DNA of 64,000 bases from Candidatus Saccharimonadota bacterium (lineage in GTDB: Bacteria > Patescibacteriota > Saccharimonadia > Saccharimonadales > Saccharimonadaceae): positions 1 to 64,000 of the forward strand of contig JAFZSN010000011.1 of NCBI GenBank assembly GCA_017619315.1, written 5' to 3'. The notes below the pieces were generated by a model that was given only the letters and a program-made list of their open reading frames with translations, was not told where the DNA came from and searched no databases. Both the position numbers and the translations under genes were made by a program. The first letter of the stretch is position 1. Each line of letters begins with the position of its first letter. Shown piece after piece: positions 42,982 to 51,283 of this stretch.

Positions 42982-44262
42982 ATGGATAGATTTACGATAG
43001 AAAACATTAAAGCAAGACAAGTATTAGATTCTCGTGGTAATCCCACTGTTGAGGCGGAAGTATATCTCTCAAATGGTGGATTCGGCCGCGCAATTGTTCC
43101 TTCGGGCGCCTCAACCGGTTCTGGAGAAGCCCTCGAACTAAGGGATGGCGACAAGAGCAGATATAATGGCAAAGGTGTGCTTAAGGCCGTCTGGAACATT
43201 AATTCCAAGATTCGTGACGTTCTAGTTGATAATACTTCTGACCCGATGATCGTAGACCAATTCATGTTAGACCTAGATGGTACCGAGAATAAAACCAACC
43301 TTGGCGCCAACGCTATCTTGGCGGTCTCCCTAGCTAACGCCAAAGCAAATGCTAGGGCTATGAGAATGCCGTTTTATCTTTATATTGCAGAACTTGCTGG
43401 CACTACCGACAAAATGTCTATCCCTATGCCTATGATGAACGTTATGAATGGCGGCGAACACGCAAGTTGGGCTACTGATTTCCAGGAATACATGATTATT
43501 CCTAAGGGAGCCGGCAATATCGCTGAGGCTGTACGTTATGGAGCAGAGGTTTTTCACGCATTGAAAGACGTTTTGAAGGAACGCGATTACCCAACTACAG
43601 TTGGTGACGAGGGCGGTTACGCTCCGCGTGTTCGCGAAGGTGACAACGAACCTCTTGAATGTATCAAGTTAGCCGTCGAACGCGCGCATTTGAGATTTGG
43701 CGATGATATCGCAATCGCTATGGATATCGCCGCTTCAGAGTTCTATGATAAAGACCACTACGTCTTAAAGACTAATGGCGATTGGAAATCTGCAGATGAC
43801 CTCATCAACTGGTATACTTGGATCGCCGATAATTATCCAGTAGTTTCCATCGAGGACGGATTAGCTGAAAACGATTGGGATAACTGGAAGATTATGACCG
43901 ATCGCTTGGGTGACCGAATCCAACTCGTCGGCGACGATCTATTTGTCACCAATACCAAACTGCTCGAAAAAGGTATTGATTTAGGCGTCGCAAATGCAAT
44001 CCTAATCAAGCCGAATCAAATTGGCACACTCACAGAGACTATTGATGCTGTAATGACAGCCAAGCGTGCTGGTTATCGCACCGTCATGTCGCACCGTTCC
44101 GGTGAGACTGAAGACGTTTCAATCGCGCATCTTGCCGTGGGTCTTGGCACTGGCCAAATCAAAACTGGCTCACTTTCTCGCAGTGAGCGTATCGCCAAAT
44201 ACAACGAGCTGATTCGTATCGCCGATACAAATTCCCGCATGGGACTTAACAACCCTTTCTAG
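42982..44262 (+). CDS. eno: Enolase
   Basis: 2-phosphoglycerate dehydratase of glycolysis, 426 aa from the ATG at 42982. Signatures are ARQVLDSRGNPTVEAEV, GASTGSGEALELRDG, VGDEGGYAP, SIEDGLAENDW, and LIKPNQIGTLTET with MSHRSGETED. An upstream in-frame ATG lies inside the promoter. The chosen ATG is 6 nt after TATAAT (leaderless). Confidence 0.97.
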   Translation: MDRFTIENIKARQVLDSRGNPTVEAEVYLSNGGFGRAIVPSGASTGSGEALELRDGDKSRYNGKGVLKAVWNINSKIRDVLVDNTSDPMIVDQFMLDLDGTENKTNLGANAILAVSLANAKANARAMRMPFYLYIAELAGTTDKMSIPMPMMNVMNGGEHASWATDFQEYMIIPKGAGNIAEAVRYGAEVFHALKDVLKERDYPTTVGDEGGYAPRVREGDNEPLECIKLAVERAHLRFGDDIAIAMDIAASEFYDKDHYVLKTNGDWKSADDLINWYTWIADNYPVVSIEDGLAENDWDNWKIMTDRLGDRIQLVGDDLFVTNTKLLEKGIDLGVANAILIKPNQIGTLTETIDAVMTAKRAGYRTVMSHRSGETEDVSIAHLAVGLGTGQIKTGSLSRSERIAKYNELIRIADTNSRMGLNNPF

Positions 44263-44276
44263 GGTTGTTAAGATTT
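44246..44276 (+). terminator. Terminator overlapping the eno stop codon
   Basis: Hairpin TAACAACCC/GGGTTGTTA begins within the last codons of eno and is followed by AGATTTGTTTT. Confidence 0.75.
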
Positions 44277-44289
44277 GTTTTATAAACTA

Positions 44290-45342
44290 TTATTCGTCTT
44301 CTTCAGTTTCTTCTTCAGTCTCTTCTTCAGTTTCTTCTTCAGCCTCTTCTTCAGCTTCTTCGGCTGCATCTTCTTCGGTTTCTTTTCCAGCTTCTTCTTC
44401 CTCAACTATTTCATCATTAAAGACCTCTTCTTCCCCGCCTTCTTCGTCGTCTAAAATTTCATCAGCCTCTTCGGCCACCACTTCAGGCAGTTCGTCTTCG
44501 GTTGTTTCCTCAGGAGCCTCATCTTCAGCTATTTCCTCGGCGGTCTCAACTTCTTCCGCAGGCGCTTCTTTTACGACGGCATCAACCGCTTCTTCGCTAG
44601 TTGTGTTTATCGCGCTCATCGCGTCATTTACGGCATCCTTTTCGACGGAACTTGCTTCGCGGAACCCATCGTAGAAATTCTCCGACACTTTCGGATGACC
44701 AATCTTATTGGCTGCTTCTACTACGTGGTTAATATTATCAGTGATATGGAAAATACCAGTATCTTTGGCGGCGATAAGGCCGAGTGAAATCATCTTGCCA
44801 ATCATTTTATCGAAGCCTTTCCAATAGGTTTCGCCAATTAGATACATTGGCATTTTGGGCATTTTCCCCTCTTGCATTAAACATAAGAGCTCTGACAACT
44901 CATCCATAGTGCCAAAACCGCCTGGATAGAAAACGAAAACTTTCGAAGCCATCGCGAGCGATACTTTACGTGCGAAGAAATATTCAAATGTAATACAGTC
45001 GGTCAGGTATGGGTTCGGGAATTGCTCGTGAGCGAGAGTAATATTTAGCCCAATTGTCCTTCCACCAAAATCATACGAACCATGCGAAGCCGCCTCCATG
45101 ATGCCAGGACCACCACCTGTGATTACAGCATGACCATTTTCAGCTAAAGCTTTACCAAGATTATAAGCCGATACGCAATACGGCGAATCTTGCGGCAATC
45201 TCGCTGATCCGAAAATTGTTACACCCTGTGGGAACGAACGGATTATTTGTAAACCTCTGGTCAAATCTTTTGCATAGGCATTTGCGCGCTCAAGGTCGGC
45301 GATTGATAGTTTTTTTAATACATCTTCTTCGATTGTGGTCAT
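44290..45342 (-). CDS. LOG family protein (TIGR00730 type) with long acidic tail
   Basis: A 350-aa protein. The first 220 residues are a LOG-type Rossmann fold with GGGPGIMEAAS and PGGFGTMDELSELL, the nucleotide 5'-monophosphate phosphoribohydrolase signatures. The last 130 residues are an Ala/Glu then almost pure Glu/Thr/Asp tail, which is unusual for the family. It is the last gene of the gap-rpiB-rpe-pfkB operon, with its own AAAGGAG ribosome-binding site. Confidence 0.85.
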   Translation of the reverse strand: MTTIEEDVLKKLSIADLERANAYAKDLTRGLQIIRSFPQGVTIFGSARLPQDSPYCVSAYNLGKALAENGHAVITGGGPGIMEAASHGSYDFGGRTIGLNITLAHEQFPNPYLTDCITFEYFFARKVSLAMASKVFVFYPGGFGTMDELSELLCLMQEGKMPKMPMYLIGETYWKGFDKMIGKMISLGLIAAKDTGIFHITDNINHVVEAANKIGHPKVSENFYDGFREASSVEKDAVNDAMSAINTTSEEAVDAVVKEAPAEEVETAEEIAEDEAPEETTEDELPEVVAEEADEILDDEEGGEEEVFNDEIVEEEEAGKETEEDAAEEAEEEAEEETEEETEEETEEDE

Positions 45343-45353
45343 TTTTGCTCCTT

Positions 45354-46322
45354 TTATGATTTTATTTCTTGAATTGGCATTGGATGCAAAGGTTCATGTC
45401 CATAAAGTAGACCTTTATTGGCCCCAAGCTTCCCTACTACGGATGTTGAATTAGCAGACGCAAAGATTAGTGAATCCCGGAAAGAACGCCCTGACGAAAA
45501 ATGCGCCAAGAATCCAGATCCAAACGCATCACCAGCACCGGTAGCGTCTTTTACTGGCGTATCTTCATAGATACCAAAACGATAAACTTTCTCACCGTTG
45601 CCAGCAATACCACCCATCGCGCCATCAGTAATAATCGCGATCGGCACATAATTATTGAGGTGATAAAGTAGCTCAGCCAGGGTAACACCAGGTACAATTT
45701 TGGACGCTTCAGACTTATTGACTAATAATACATCAACATATTTCAGTAAAGCTGCTAACTCTTTCGTTTTCTCTAATTCTTTTACGCCAGGGTTATACAT
45801 CACCCTAATACCATTTTTCTTGGCGTATTTGAAAAACTTTTCCAAAGTATCTATGTCGCCTCTCAAAGTAGTAACATACAGCCAGTCTGGGTTAATTGAA
45901 TCAAGATCTGAGGTCTCAAAATTACCAAATTGTTCGCTCGCACCGCGACAAGTCAGTATCGTCCTTTCACCGCTCTTTGAATCTAGAAGTACTACAGAAG
46001 TGCCAGTGGTTCTCCTGGTGAGGAATTTCAGATAACTCGTATCGACGCACTCGCGGTCCAGGGTTTTCAGGATTGCCATTCCGGCTGGGTCACGTGAGAC
46101 GTTGCCCAGGATTACTGCTTCATGTCCATGTCTAGAAAAGCAAATCGCAGAATTAATTCCACCCCCGCCAACTTCGTACGAAATACGGTCAATATCAACT
46201 TTTGAGCCAACAATTACTTTACCAAAAATTGCAGCATCACCGATATTGGTCGGGACCAAATCGTCATGATCGATTAGATAAATATCTTGAAGCGCTGATC
46301 CGAGAGATACGATCCTAGCCAT
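45354..46322 (-). CDS. PfkB family carbohydrate kinase
   Basis: A 322-aa ribokinase-type sugar or nucleoside kinase. The N-terminus has GGGGINSAICFSRHG, the middle LVNKSEA, and the C-terminus the anion-hole and catalytic motif DATGAGDAFGSGFLAHF. The substrate cannot be read from sequence; pentose or hexose phosphorylation feeding rpe/rpiB is plausible from the operon. The ATG overlaps the rpe stop (TAATG). Confidence 0.9.
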   Translation of the reverse strand: MARIVSLGSALQDIYLIDHDDLVPTNIGDAAIFGKVIVGSKVDIDRISYEVGGGGINSAICFSRHGHEAVILGNVSRDPAGMAILKTLDRECVDTSYLKFLTRRTTGTSVVLLDSKSGERTILTCRGASEQFGNFETSDLDSINPDWLYVTTLRGDIDTLEKFFKYAKKNGIRVMYNPGVKELEKTKELAALLKYVDVLLVNKSEASKIVPGVTLAELLYHLNNYVPIAIITDGAMGGIAGNGEKVYRFGIYEDTPVKDATGAGDAFGSGFLAHFSSGRSFRDSLIFASANSTSVVGKLGANKGLLYGHEPLHPMPIQEIKS

Positions 46323-46978
46323 TAGATTACGACTCCGTTTTTATCGATTTCGGCAACAAGCTCATCAAAAGTTTGCGCCGGATCGGGCGATCCAGAAATC
46401 GCTGACCCGACGTTAATCACGTCGACATCTGCATGCGCAATAGCACGTATATTGGTAATATTGGCACCACCATCCCAGCCGATCTCGAGTTCAGGTTTCA
46501 TGTTGCGAACCAAAGGAATCTTCTCCATTTGCATCAAATCGGCTTGGGAACCCTGTACGCCTAATTGTCCAGCAAAAATCAAAACATGATCAGCCGCTTC
46601 AATATATTGCTTAACATTACCTGGAAAAGTTGAAGGCAGAAGTGCTACCCCGACCTTAATCCCGGCATTTTTCAGCATTTCAAAGCTAGGCATCAAATCC
46701 TCGCTCGCCTCTGCATGCAAAATACAAAGCGAAGGCCCTAGTTTTAAAACGGTATCCATGTGCTCCGATGGTTTTGATACCATCAAATGTAAATCAGCGT
46801 CCCAGTTCTTTGGCCACCACACGTTAGTGATATCCAGTGTCTGAGTTGGGGCAAAAATACCATCCGTAACATCAATTTGTACACGGCGCGTAAAGGTGTT
46901 AATCTTCTCTACCTGCGCACGATAATCTTGTTTATTGTCTGTTAAAATCGATGGGACAATCGAAACAGTTCTAATCAT
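46322..46978 (-). CDS. rpe: Ribulose-phosphate 3-epimerase
   Basis: A 218-aa TIM-barrel enzyme. It has PSILT at the N-terminus, QIDVTDGIFAPT, DLHLMVSKP, LHAEA, a GVALLPST region, EIGWDGGAN, and NVGSAISGS at the phosphate site. The start is the ATG at 46978 with ribosome-binding site GGGAGG; it overlaps the rpiB stop by 8 nt (ATGATTAG). It interconverts ribulose-5-P and xylulose-5-P, the phosphoketolase substrate. Confidence 0.9.
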   Translation of the reverse strand: MIRTVSIVPSILTDNKQDYRAQVEKINTFTRRVQIDVTDGIFAPTQTLDITNVWWPKNWDADLHLMVSKPSEHMDTVLKLGPSLCILHAEASEDLMPSFEMLKNAGIKVGVALLPSTFPGNVKQYIEAADHVLIFAGQLGVQGSQADLMQMEKIPLVRNMKPELEIGWDGGANITNIRAIAHADVDVINVGSAISGSPDPAQTFDELVAEIDKNGVVI

Positions 46979-47420
46979 AGTCCTCCCTTTCATCTAAACG
47001 ATTAATTCGCCTTACGCGGCGTTCCAAATTCGTAAAATTAGTTTCGAGAAATACTTTTGCTATTTCCTGCATAGCATCCTCGTTCATAAAATGTGCTGAC
47101 AAACACAAAACGTTTGCGTCGTCATGTTCTCTTGCTAGTGCTGCAGATTCTGTATTATCGCAGTGAGCCGCTCGGATACCTTTGAAACGGTTAGCCTGCA
47201 TCGTTACGCCGTGTGCTGAATCGCAAATTAATATCCCCATCGAACCAAAGTCTTCGCGCACTGCTTTTGCCACTTCGATGGCTGGGTCGTTAAAATCGTC
47301 ACCTTCGTGATATTCGTATGCGCCCTCATCCGAGACTTCATAGCCATTGCTGAGCAAAAAATCCCTCAGTTGGTTTTTCCTTTCAAGACCACGGTAGTCT
47401 GCACCAATATAGATCTTCAT
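46971..47420 (-). CDS. rpiB: RpiB/LacA-type sugar-phosphate isomerase
   Basis: 149 aa: KIYIGADYRGLERKNQL at the N-terminus, ILICDSAHGVTMQANRFKGIRAA around the catalytic Cys, and HDDANVLCLSAH. The usual CGTGIG loop is CDSAHG here, so phosphate or substrate preference may differ from standard ribose-5-P isomerase B. It overlaps the gap stop (TAATG). Confidence 0.88.
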   Translation of the reverse strand: MKIYIGADYRGLERKNQLRDFLLSNGYEVSDEGAYEYHEGDDFNDPAIEVAKAVREDFGSMGILICDSAHGVTMQANRFKGIRAAHCDNTESAALAREHDDANVLCLSAHFMNEDAMQEIAKVFLETNFTNLERRVRRINRLDEREDYD

Positions 47421-48424
47421 TAAAAGCCCTTTCCGAAATCAACGGACAATTCTACTAATCTGTTAGAATAACCCCACTCATTGTCATACCAGGCCACGAT
47501 CTTCACCATATTGCCGCCCACGACGTCAATCAACGGCAAGTCAACAATACAGGAATGTGGGTCACCAATGAAGTCGGAAGAAACTAGCTCTTCTTCTGTT
47601 ACGCCAATAATACCCTCATAATATGGTTCCTTGGCGGCTTTCTTGAATAGGGCAACTAACTCTTCTACGGTCGTGTCACGATTTAATACGGCAGTGATAT
47701 CAGACAGCGAAACCACTGGTGTCGGTACACGAACAGACAAGCCATTAAACTTACCCTTCAAGGTAGGAATTGCTAGAGCAGCAGCTTTAGAGGCGCCAGT
47801 TGTTGTTGGGACGATGTTTTCTGCGGCAGAACGGGCTTCGCGGAGATCCTTGGCGGGTGCATCCAAAATTCTTTGCGAACCAGTATATGAATGTACGGTC
47901 GTCATCATAGCCTTTTCGATACCGAACTCATCCTCAAGTACTTTCATGACTGGAGCAATACAGTTAGTGGTGCAAGAAGCATTGGACAAAATCACATCGT
48001 CGGATTCGACCACGTCTTCATTTACGCCAATCACCACGGTTTTAGCGCCATCACCTTTCGCAGGTGCCGAAATAACGACTCTTTTTGCTCCAGCCGCGAT
48101 GTGTGCCTTTGCATCTTCTGGCTTCGTGAAGAAACCGGTACATTCTATCACTACGTCGACGCCCAACTTTTTCCAGGGTAAATTCGTAGGATCTTTTTCT
48201 GCATAAACCGGGATTTCGCGAGTATTAATAATCAAAGATTTATCAGTAAAGGAGACTTTTTTATCGTAGACACCATAAGACGAATCGTGCTTCAAAAGAT
48301 GCGCCAAAGTCTTCGCATCAGTGATATCATTAATCGCTACAACTTGCGCGTCATGTCTCTCGAGCAATATTTTGAGCGCATTACGGCCAATTCTGCCAAA
48401 GCCATTAATTGCGATTTTTACCAT
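47420..48424 (-). CDS. gap: Glyceraldehyde-3-phosphate dehydrogenase
   Basis: A 334-aa NAD-dependent enzyme: INGFGRIGRNALK, SNASCTTNCIAPV with the catalytic Cys, HSYTGSQRILD, and WYDNEWGYSNRLVEL. The start is the ATG at 48424 with ribosome-binding site GAGGAGGT; the longer reading lacks support. It leads an operon with rpiB, rpe, PfkB kinase and LOG, linking phosphoketolase output (GAP) to lower glycolysis. Confidence 0.97.
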   Translation of the reverse strand: MVKIAINGFGRIGRNALKILLERHDAQVVAINDITDAKTLAHLLKHDSSYGVYDKKVSFTDKSLIINTREIPVYAEKDPTNLPWKKLGVDVVIECTGFFTKPEDAKAHIAAGAKRVVISAPAKGDGAKTVVIGVNEDVVESDDVILSNASCTTNCIAPVMKVLEDEFGIEKAMMTTVHSYTGSQRILDAPAKDLREARSAAENIVPTTTGASKAAALAIPTLKGKFNGLSVRVPTPVVSLSDITAVLNRDTTVEELVALFKKAAKEPYYEGIIGVTEEELVSSDFIGDPHSCIVDLPLIDVVGGNMVKIVAWYDNEWGYSNRLVELSVDFGKGF

Positions 48425-48481
48425 TATTACCTCCTCAATATACTTATGCCTATTATAGCACACTATTCCTCATTAAAAATA

Positions 48482-48508
48482 AAAATCTCCCGATTTGGGA
48501 GATTTTGT
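48482..48508 (-). terminator. Terminator after the 103-aa surface protein gene
   Basis: Hairpin AAATCTCCC/GGGAGATTT with a T-rich flank on the minus strand. Confidence 0.7.
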
Positions 48509-48520
48509 TAATCTATAAAA

Positions 48521-48832
48521 CTACCTTTTTATCATTTTTGTCAAACTATAAGCTGTCAGTAAAACACTGAGTACCGCAATTGTCACGAGAAGCCCCGTGT
48601 TATTGACTACGCTCGCACTCGCCCCATCGACAGATGCGTCGGTGTTTGGTGTATTAGTAGTATCAGTGGCGAGAGAGCCGTTATTTATCGATGCGAAATT
48701 ATCAGATTTTTCAACTGAAGTAGTTTCGTTTTGTGTTGGGTTGGCTGGGTCAGCAAAGGCCGGTAAAATTGATGTCGATGCGATAGATACAAAAGTAGCA
48801 GCCGCAACAACACCACGGGTTATTTTTTTCAT
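48521..48832 (-). CDS. Small exported protein with C-terminal anchor (103 aa)
   Basis: It has a signal peptide (GVVAAATFVSIASTSILPAFA), a Thr/Asn/Ser-rich middle with TNTPNTDAS, and a C-terminal transmembrane helix with basic tail (LLVTIAVLSVLLTAYSLTKMIKR). A degenerate PNT motif resembles the PxTG surface proteins, but the Gly is missing. Its function is unknown. Confidence 0.6.
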   Translation of the reverse strand: MKKITRGVVAAATFVSIASTSILPAFADPANPTQNETTSVEKSDNFASINNGSLATDTTNTPNTDASVDGASASVVNNTGLLVTIAVLSVLLTAYSLTKMIKR

Positions 48833-48947
48833 TTATTTTTCTCCTGTTTCTAACAAAGAAGATAGCTCCACACTACTTTTTGTCTGGATGTAATTATATC
48901 AAGCACGAGGTTCTTGGTCAATAGCATAATCATTAACATACAAAAAA

Positions 48948-48975
48948 CAGACCCCGCGAGAGGCCTGTTTTTAAA
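48948..48975 (-). terminator. Terminator of the rpsL-rpsG operon
   Basis: The minus-strand hairpin AAACAGGCCTC/GCGGGGTCTGTTT is followed by TTTG. Confidence 0.75.
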
Positions 48976-48979
48976 TAGA

Positions 48980-49456
48980 TTATCTTGCAAAGTGTGCAAA
49001 TGCGCGGTTGGCTTCTGCCATGCGGTGACAATCTTCTTTCTTCTTGAAAGCTGCACCAGTCTCGTTGTATGCATCGACGATTTCTGCTTCAAGTCTCTTA
49101 GCGTAAGGCATGCCTCCGCGTGCGCGAGCTGATTGAACTAGCCATGAAAAGGCAAAGTGAAGTTGCCTGTGGCCAGAAATTGGGAACGGAATCTGATAGT
49201 TAGCGCCACCAACACGGCGAGACTTAACTTCAAAATCTGGTGAAACATTAGCGATAGCTTTCTCTAGTACTTCAACCGGATTCTCCGACTCTAATTTCTT
49301 AGCAGCGCCTTCGATCGCAGCGTAAACTGCGCGCTCAGCTACCTGCTTTTTACCATCAAGCATTGATTTGTTAATCAATCTCTGGACCAAGATCGATTGA
49401 TATTTGCGATCTGGATTTACTTTTCTCTGCAAAGATTTTGTAGTCTTACGTGGCAT
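48980..49456 (-). CDS. rpsG: 30S ribosomal protein S7
   Basis: 158 aa: LVQRLINKSMLDGKKQVAERAVY, VEVKSRRVGGANYQIP-like text (FEVKSRRVGGANYQIPFPI), and AEANRAFAHFAR at the end. It follows rpsL by 2 nt. fusA and tuf, often next in this operon, are elsewhere. Confidence 0.97.
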   Translation of the reverse strand: MPRKTTKSLQRKVNPDRKYQSILVQRLINKSMLDGKKQVAERAVYAAIEGAAKKLESENPVEVLEKAIANVSPDFEVKSRRVGGANYQIPFPISGHRQLHFAFSWLVQSARARGGMPYAKRLEAEIVDAYNETGAAFKKKEDCHRMAEANRAFAHFAR

Positions 49457-49458
49457 AA

Positions 49459-49872
49459 TTAGTTACCCTCCTTCTTCGCACCATACTTGGAGCGACCTTG
49501 TTTGCGGCCCTGAACTCCTTGAAGATCAAGTGTACCGCGGACAACATGATAACGTACACCAGGCAAATCTGGTACACGACCACCACGTACTAGAACAACA
49601 GCGTGCTCTTGTAGGTTGTGACCCTCGCCACCAATGTAGGCCCAAACTTCCTGGCCATTGGTAAGACGCACACGAGCGACTTTACGCATAGCTGAGTTTG
49701 GTTTCTTTGGTGTCTTGGTTGTAACCTTGATACATACACCACGCTTCAAAGGCGCAGCTTTCTCATAACGCTTGGTTTTCAAAGTATTAACAATGGAACC
49801 AAGTGCAGGAGATTTCGATTTCTTCGGAGCCTTTTTACGAGGCTTACGAATCAACTGATTAATAGTTGGCAT
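49459..49872 (-). CDS. rpsL: 30S ribosomal protein S12
   Basis: 137 aa: [76 protein letters not shown]. The KTPKKPNSA loop (decoding site) carries the normal Lys. A leader of about 90 nt follows TATAAT, with ribosome-binding site GAGGG. Confidence 0.97.
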   Translation of the reverse strand: MPTINQLIRKPRKKAPKKSKSPALGSIVNTLKTKRYEKAAPLKRGVCIKVTTKTPKKPNSAMRKVARVRLTNGQEVWAYIGGEGHNLQEHAVVLVRGGRVPDLPGVRYHVVRGTLDLQGVQGRKQGRSKYGAKKEGN

Positions 49873-49983
49873 TAAAATTCCCTCATTAAATTATATTATT
49901 ATATGGTGCCGATTTGCTTACAGCAATAACAAACCAGCTGAAACTCTTACCAAAATTATACCACAGCTTGACTAAAATGTCTA

Positions 49984-51261
49984 TTATTTATTAGCTTTTA
50001 CTAGAAAATCAATAGTAGCTTCAATAATAAGGCGGTTTCTGATGTCGTTTTTGACATTTGGGTCTTTGAGGCTCTTCAAGGCTTCTGGGGATTTCTTGTA
50101 AACATCACGGAGTTCTGCGATCTTTGCGTTTACGATATCATCTGGAACGGTAATTTTATTCTCTACTGCGAGAGTTTGCAAAGCGAGAGAAGCTTTAACG
50201 CGCTCAGTAGCAATCGCCTTGGCTTGCTTTTCCCAACTCTCCATCGTCTCATTGTTGGCTTTGAGGAAATCTTCAAAACTCATACCGCGTGATTCGGCGT
50301 TTCTCGTCATATCATCACGGACAGCGCGTACCTGATCATCGATCAAAATCTCTGGTGCTGGGACTTTTGATTTCGAAACGAGAGCTTTGATTAAGGCGTC
50401 TTTGTATTGCTCCATCAAGCGTTGCTCGTTCTGAGCGGTCAAATTCTTCTCGATATCTTTCTTGAGGTCATCTAGCGACTTAAACGGGCCGCACTTCTTA
50501 GCAAGGTCGTCATTGATTTCAGGCTTTACTACTTCATTTACCTGTTTCAAAAGCACTTCAAAAACGGTTTTAGCACCGGCCAAATCCTTCACGCCGTAAT
50601 CTTTGGGGAAGGTTAGTTTGAGATCAAACTTATCACCAGGCTCGTGGCCTACGATACCATCCTCAAATCCAGGGATAAATGTCTCCGAACCGAGGACCAA
50701 TTTATAATCTTTGGCCGCACCGCCTTTAAATTCCTTACCGTCTTTTTTGCCAACGAAATCAATAATTACCTCATCGGTCTTTTTTGCGGCTCTCTTGATT
50801 GCTTTCTTTTCGGCAAATGACTGAGCGATATTTTCTAGTACGCCGTCGATATCTTTCTTGGTGGTCTTTACCTCTGGTTTTTTGACGTCGAGTTTCTTGT
50901 AGTCACCAAGTTTGACTTCAGGAACGATGTCGGCGGTAGCGGTGTATTCTGCAAGCTCGCCAGGTACGTACTTCGTCACATTTACACTAGGAAGAACTAA
51001 TGGTGATTTCTCTTCTTTTTGGAAAGCTTCTACCACGGTAGAACGAACAGCGTAATCGATAGTCTCAGCGTTCAGATCATTCTCAGGAATGAATTTCTTC
51101 GCTACGCCTGTAGGCACTTTGCCTTTCCTGAATCCTTCAACCTTGATTTCTTTGGCTAATTTTTCGAGCGCCTTTTTCTCGGCCTTTTTCAAATCCTCCG
51201 CGTCGAGAGTAACCGTGATTTCGGCACGTGAATCAGATATTTTTTTGTACTTTGTTTTCAT
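49984..51261 (-). CDS. tig: Trigger factor
   Basis: A 425-aa ribosome-bound chaperone. The N-terminal domain carries the ribosome-binding signature EGFRKGKVP. The middle FKBP-type PPIase domain has DEVIIDFVGKKDGKEFKGG and FIPGFEDGIVGHEPGD, and a helical C-terminal domain follows. The start is the ATG at 51261 with AGGAG. Confidence 0.95.
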   Translation of the reverse strand: MKTKYKKISDSRAEITVTLDAEDLKKAEKKALEKLAKEIKVEGFRKGKVPTGVAKKFIPENDLNAETIDYAVRSTVVEAFQKEEKSPLVLPSVNVTKYVPGELAEYTATADIVPEVKLGDYKKLDVKKPEVKTTKKDIDGVLENIAQSFAEKKAIKRAAKKTDEVIIDFVGKKDGKEFKGGAAKDYKLVLGSETFIPGFEDGIVGHEPGDKFDLKLTFPKDYGVKDLAGAKTVFEVLLKQVNEVVKPEINDDLAKKCGPFKSLDDLKKDIEKNLTAQNEQRLMEQYKDALIKALVSKSKVPAPEILIDDQVRAVRDDMTRNAESRGMSFEDFLKANNETMESWEKQAKAIATERVKASLALQTLAVENKITVPDDIVNAKIAELRDVYKKSPEALKSLKDPNVKNDIRNRLIIEATIDFLVKANK

Positions 51262-51283
51262 AAAAACTCCTATTTGCAATATA

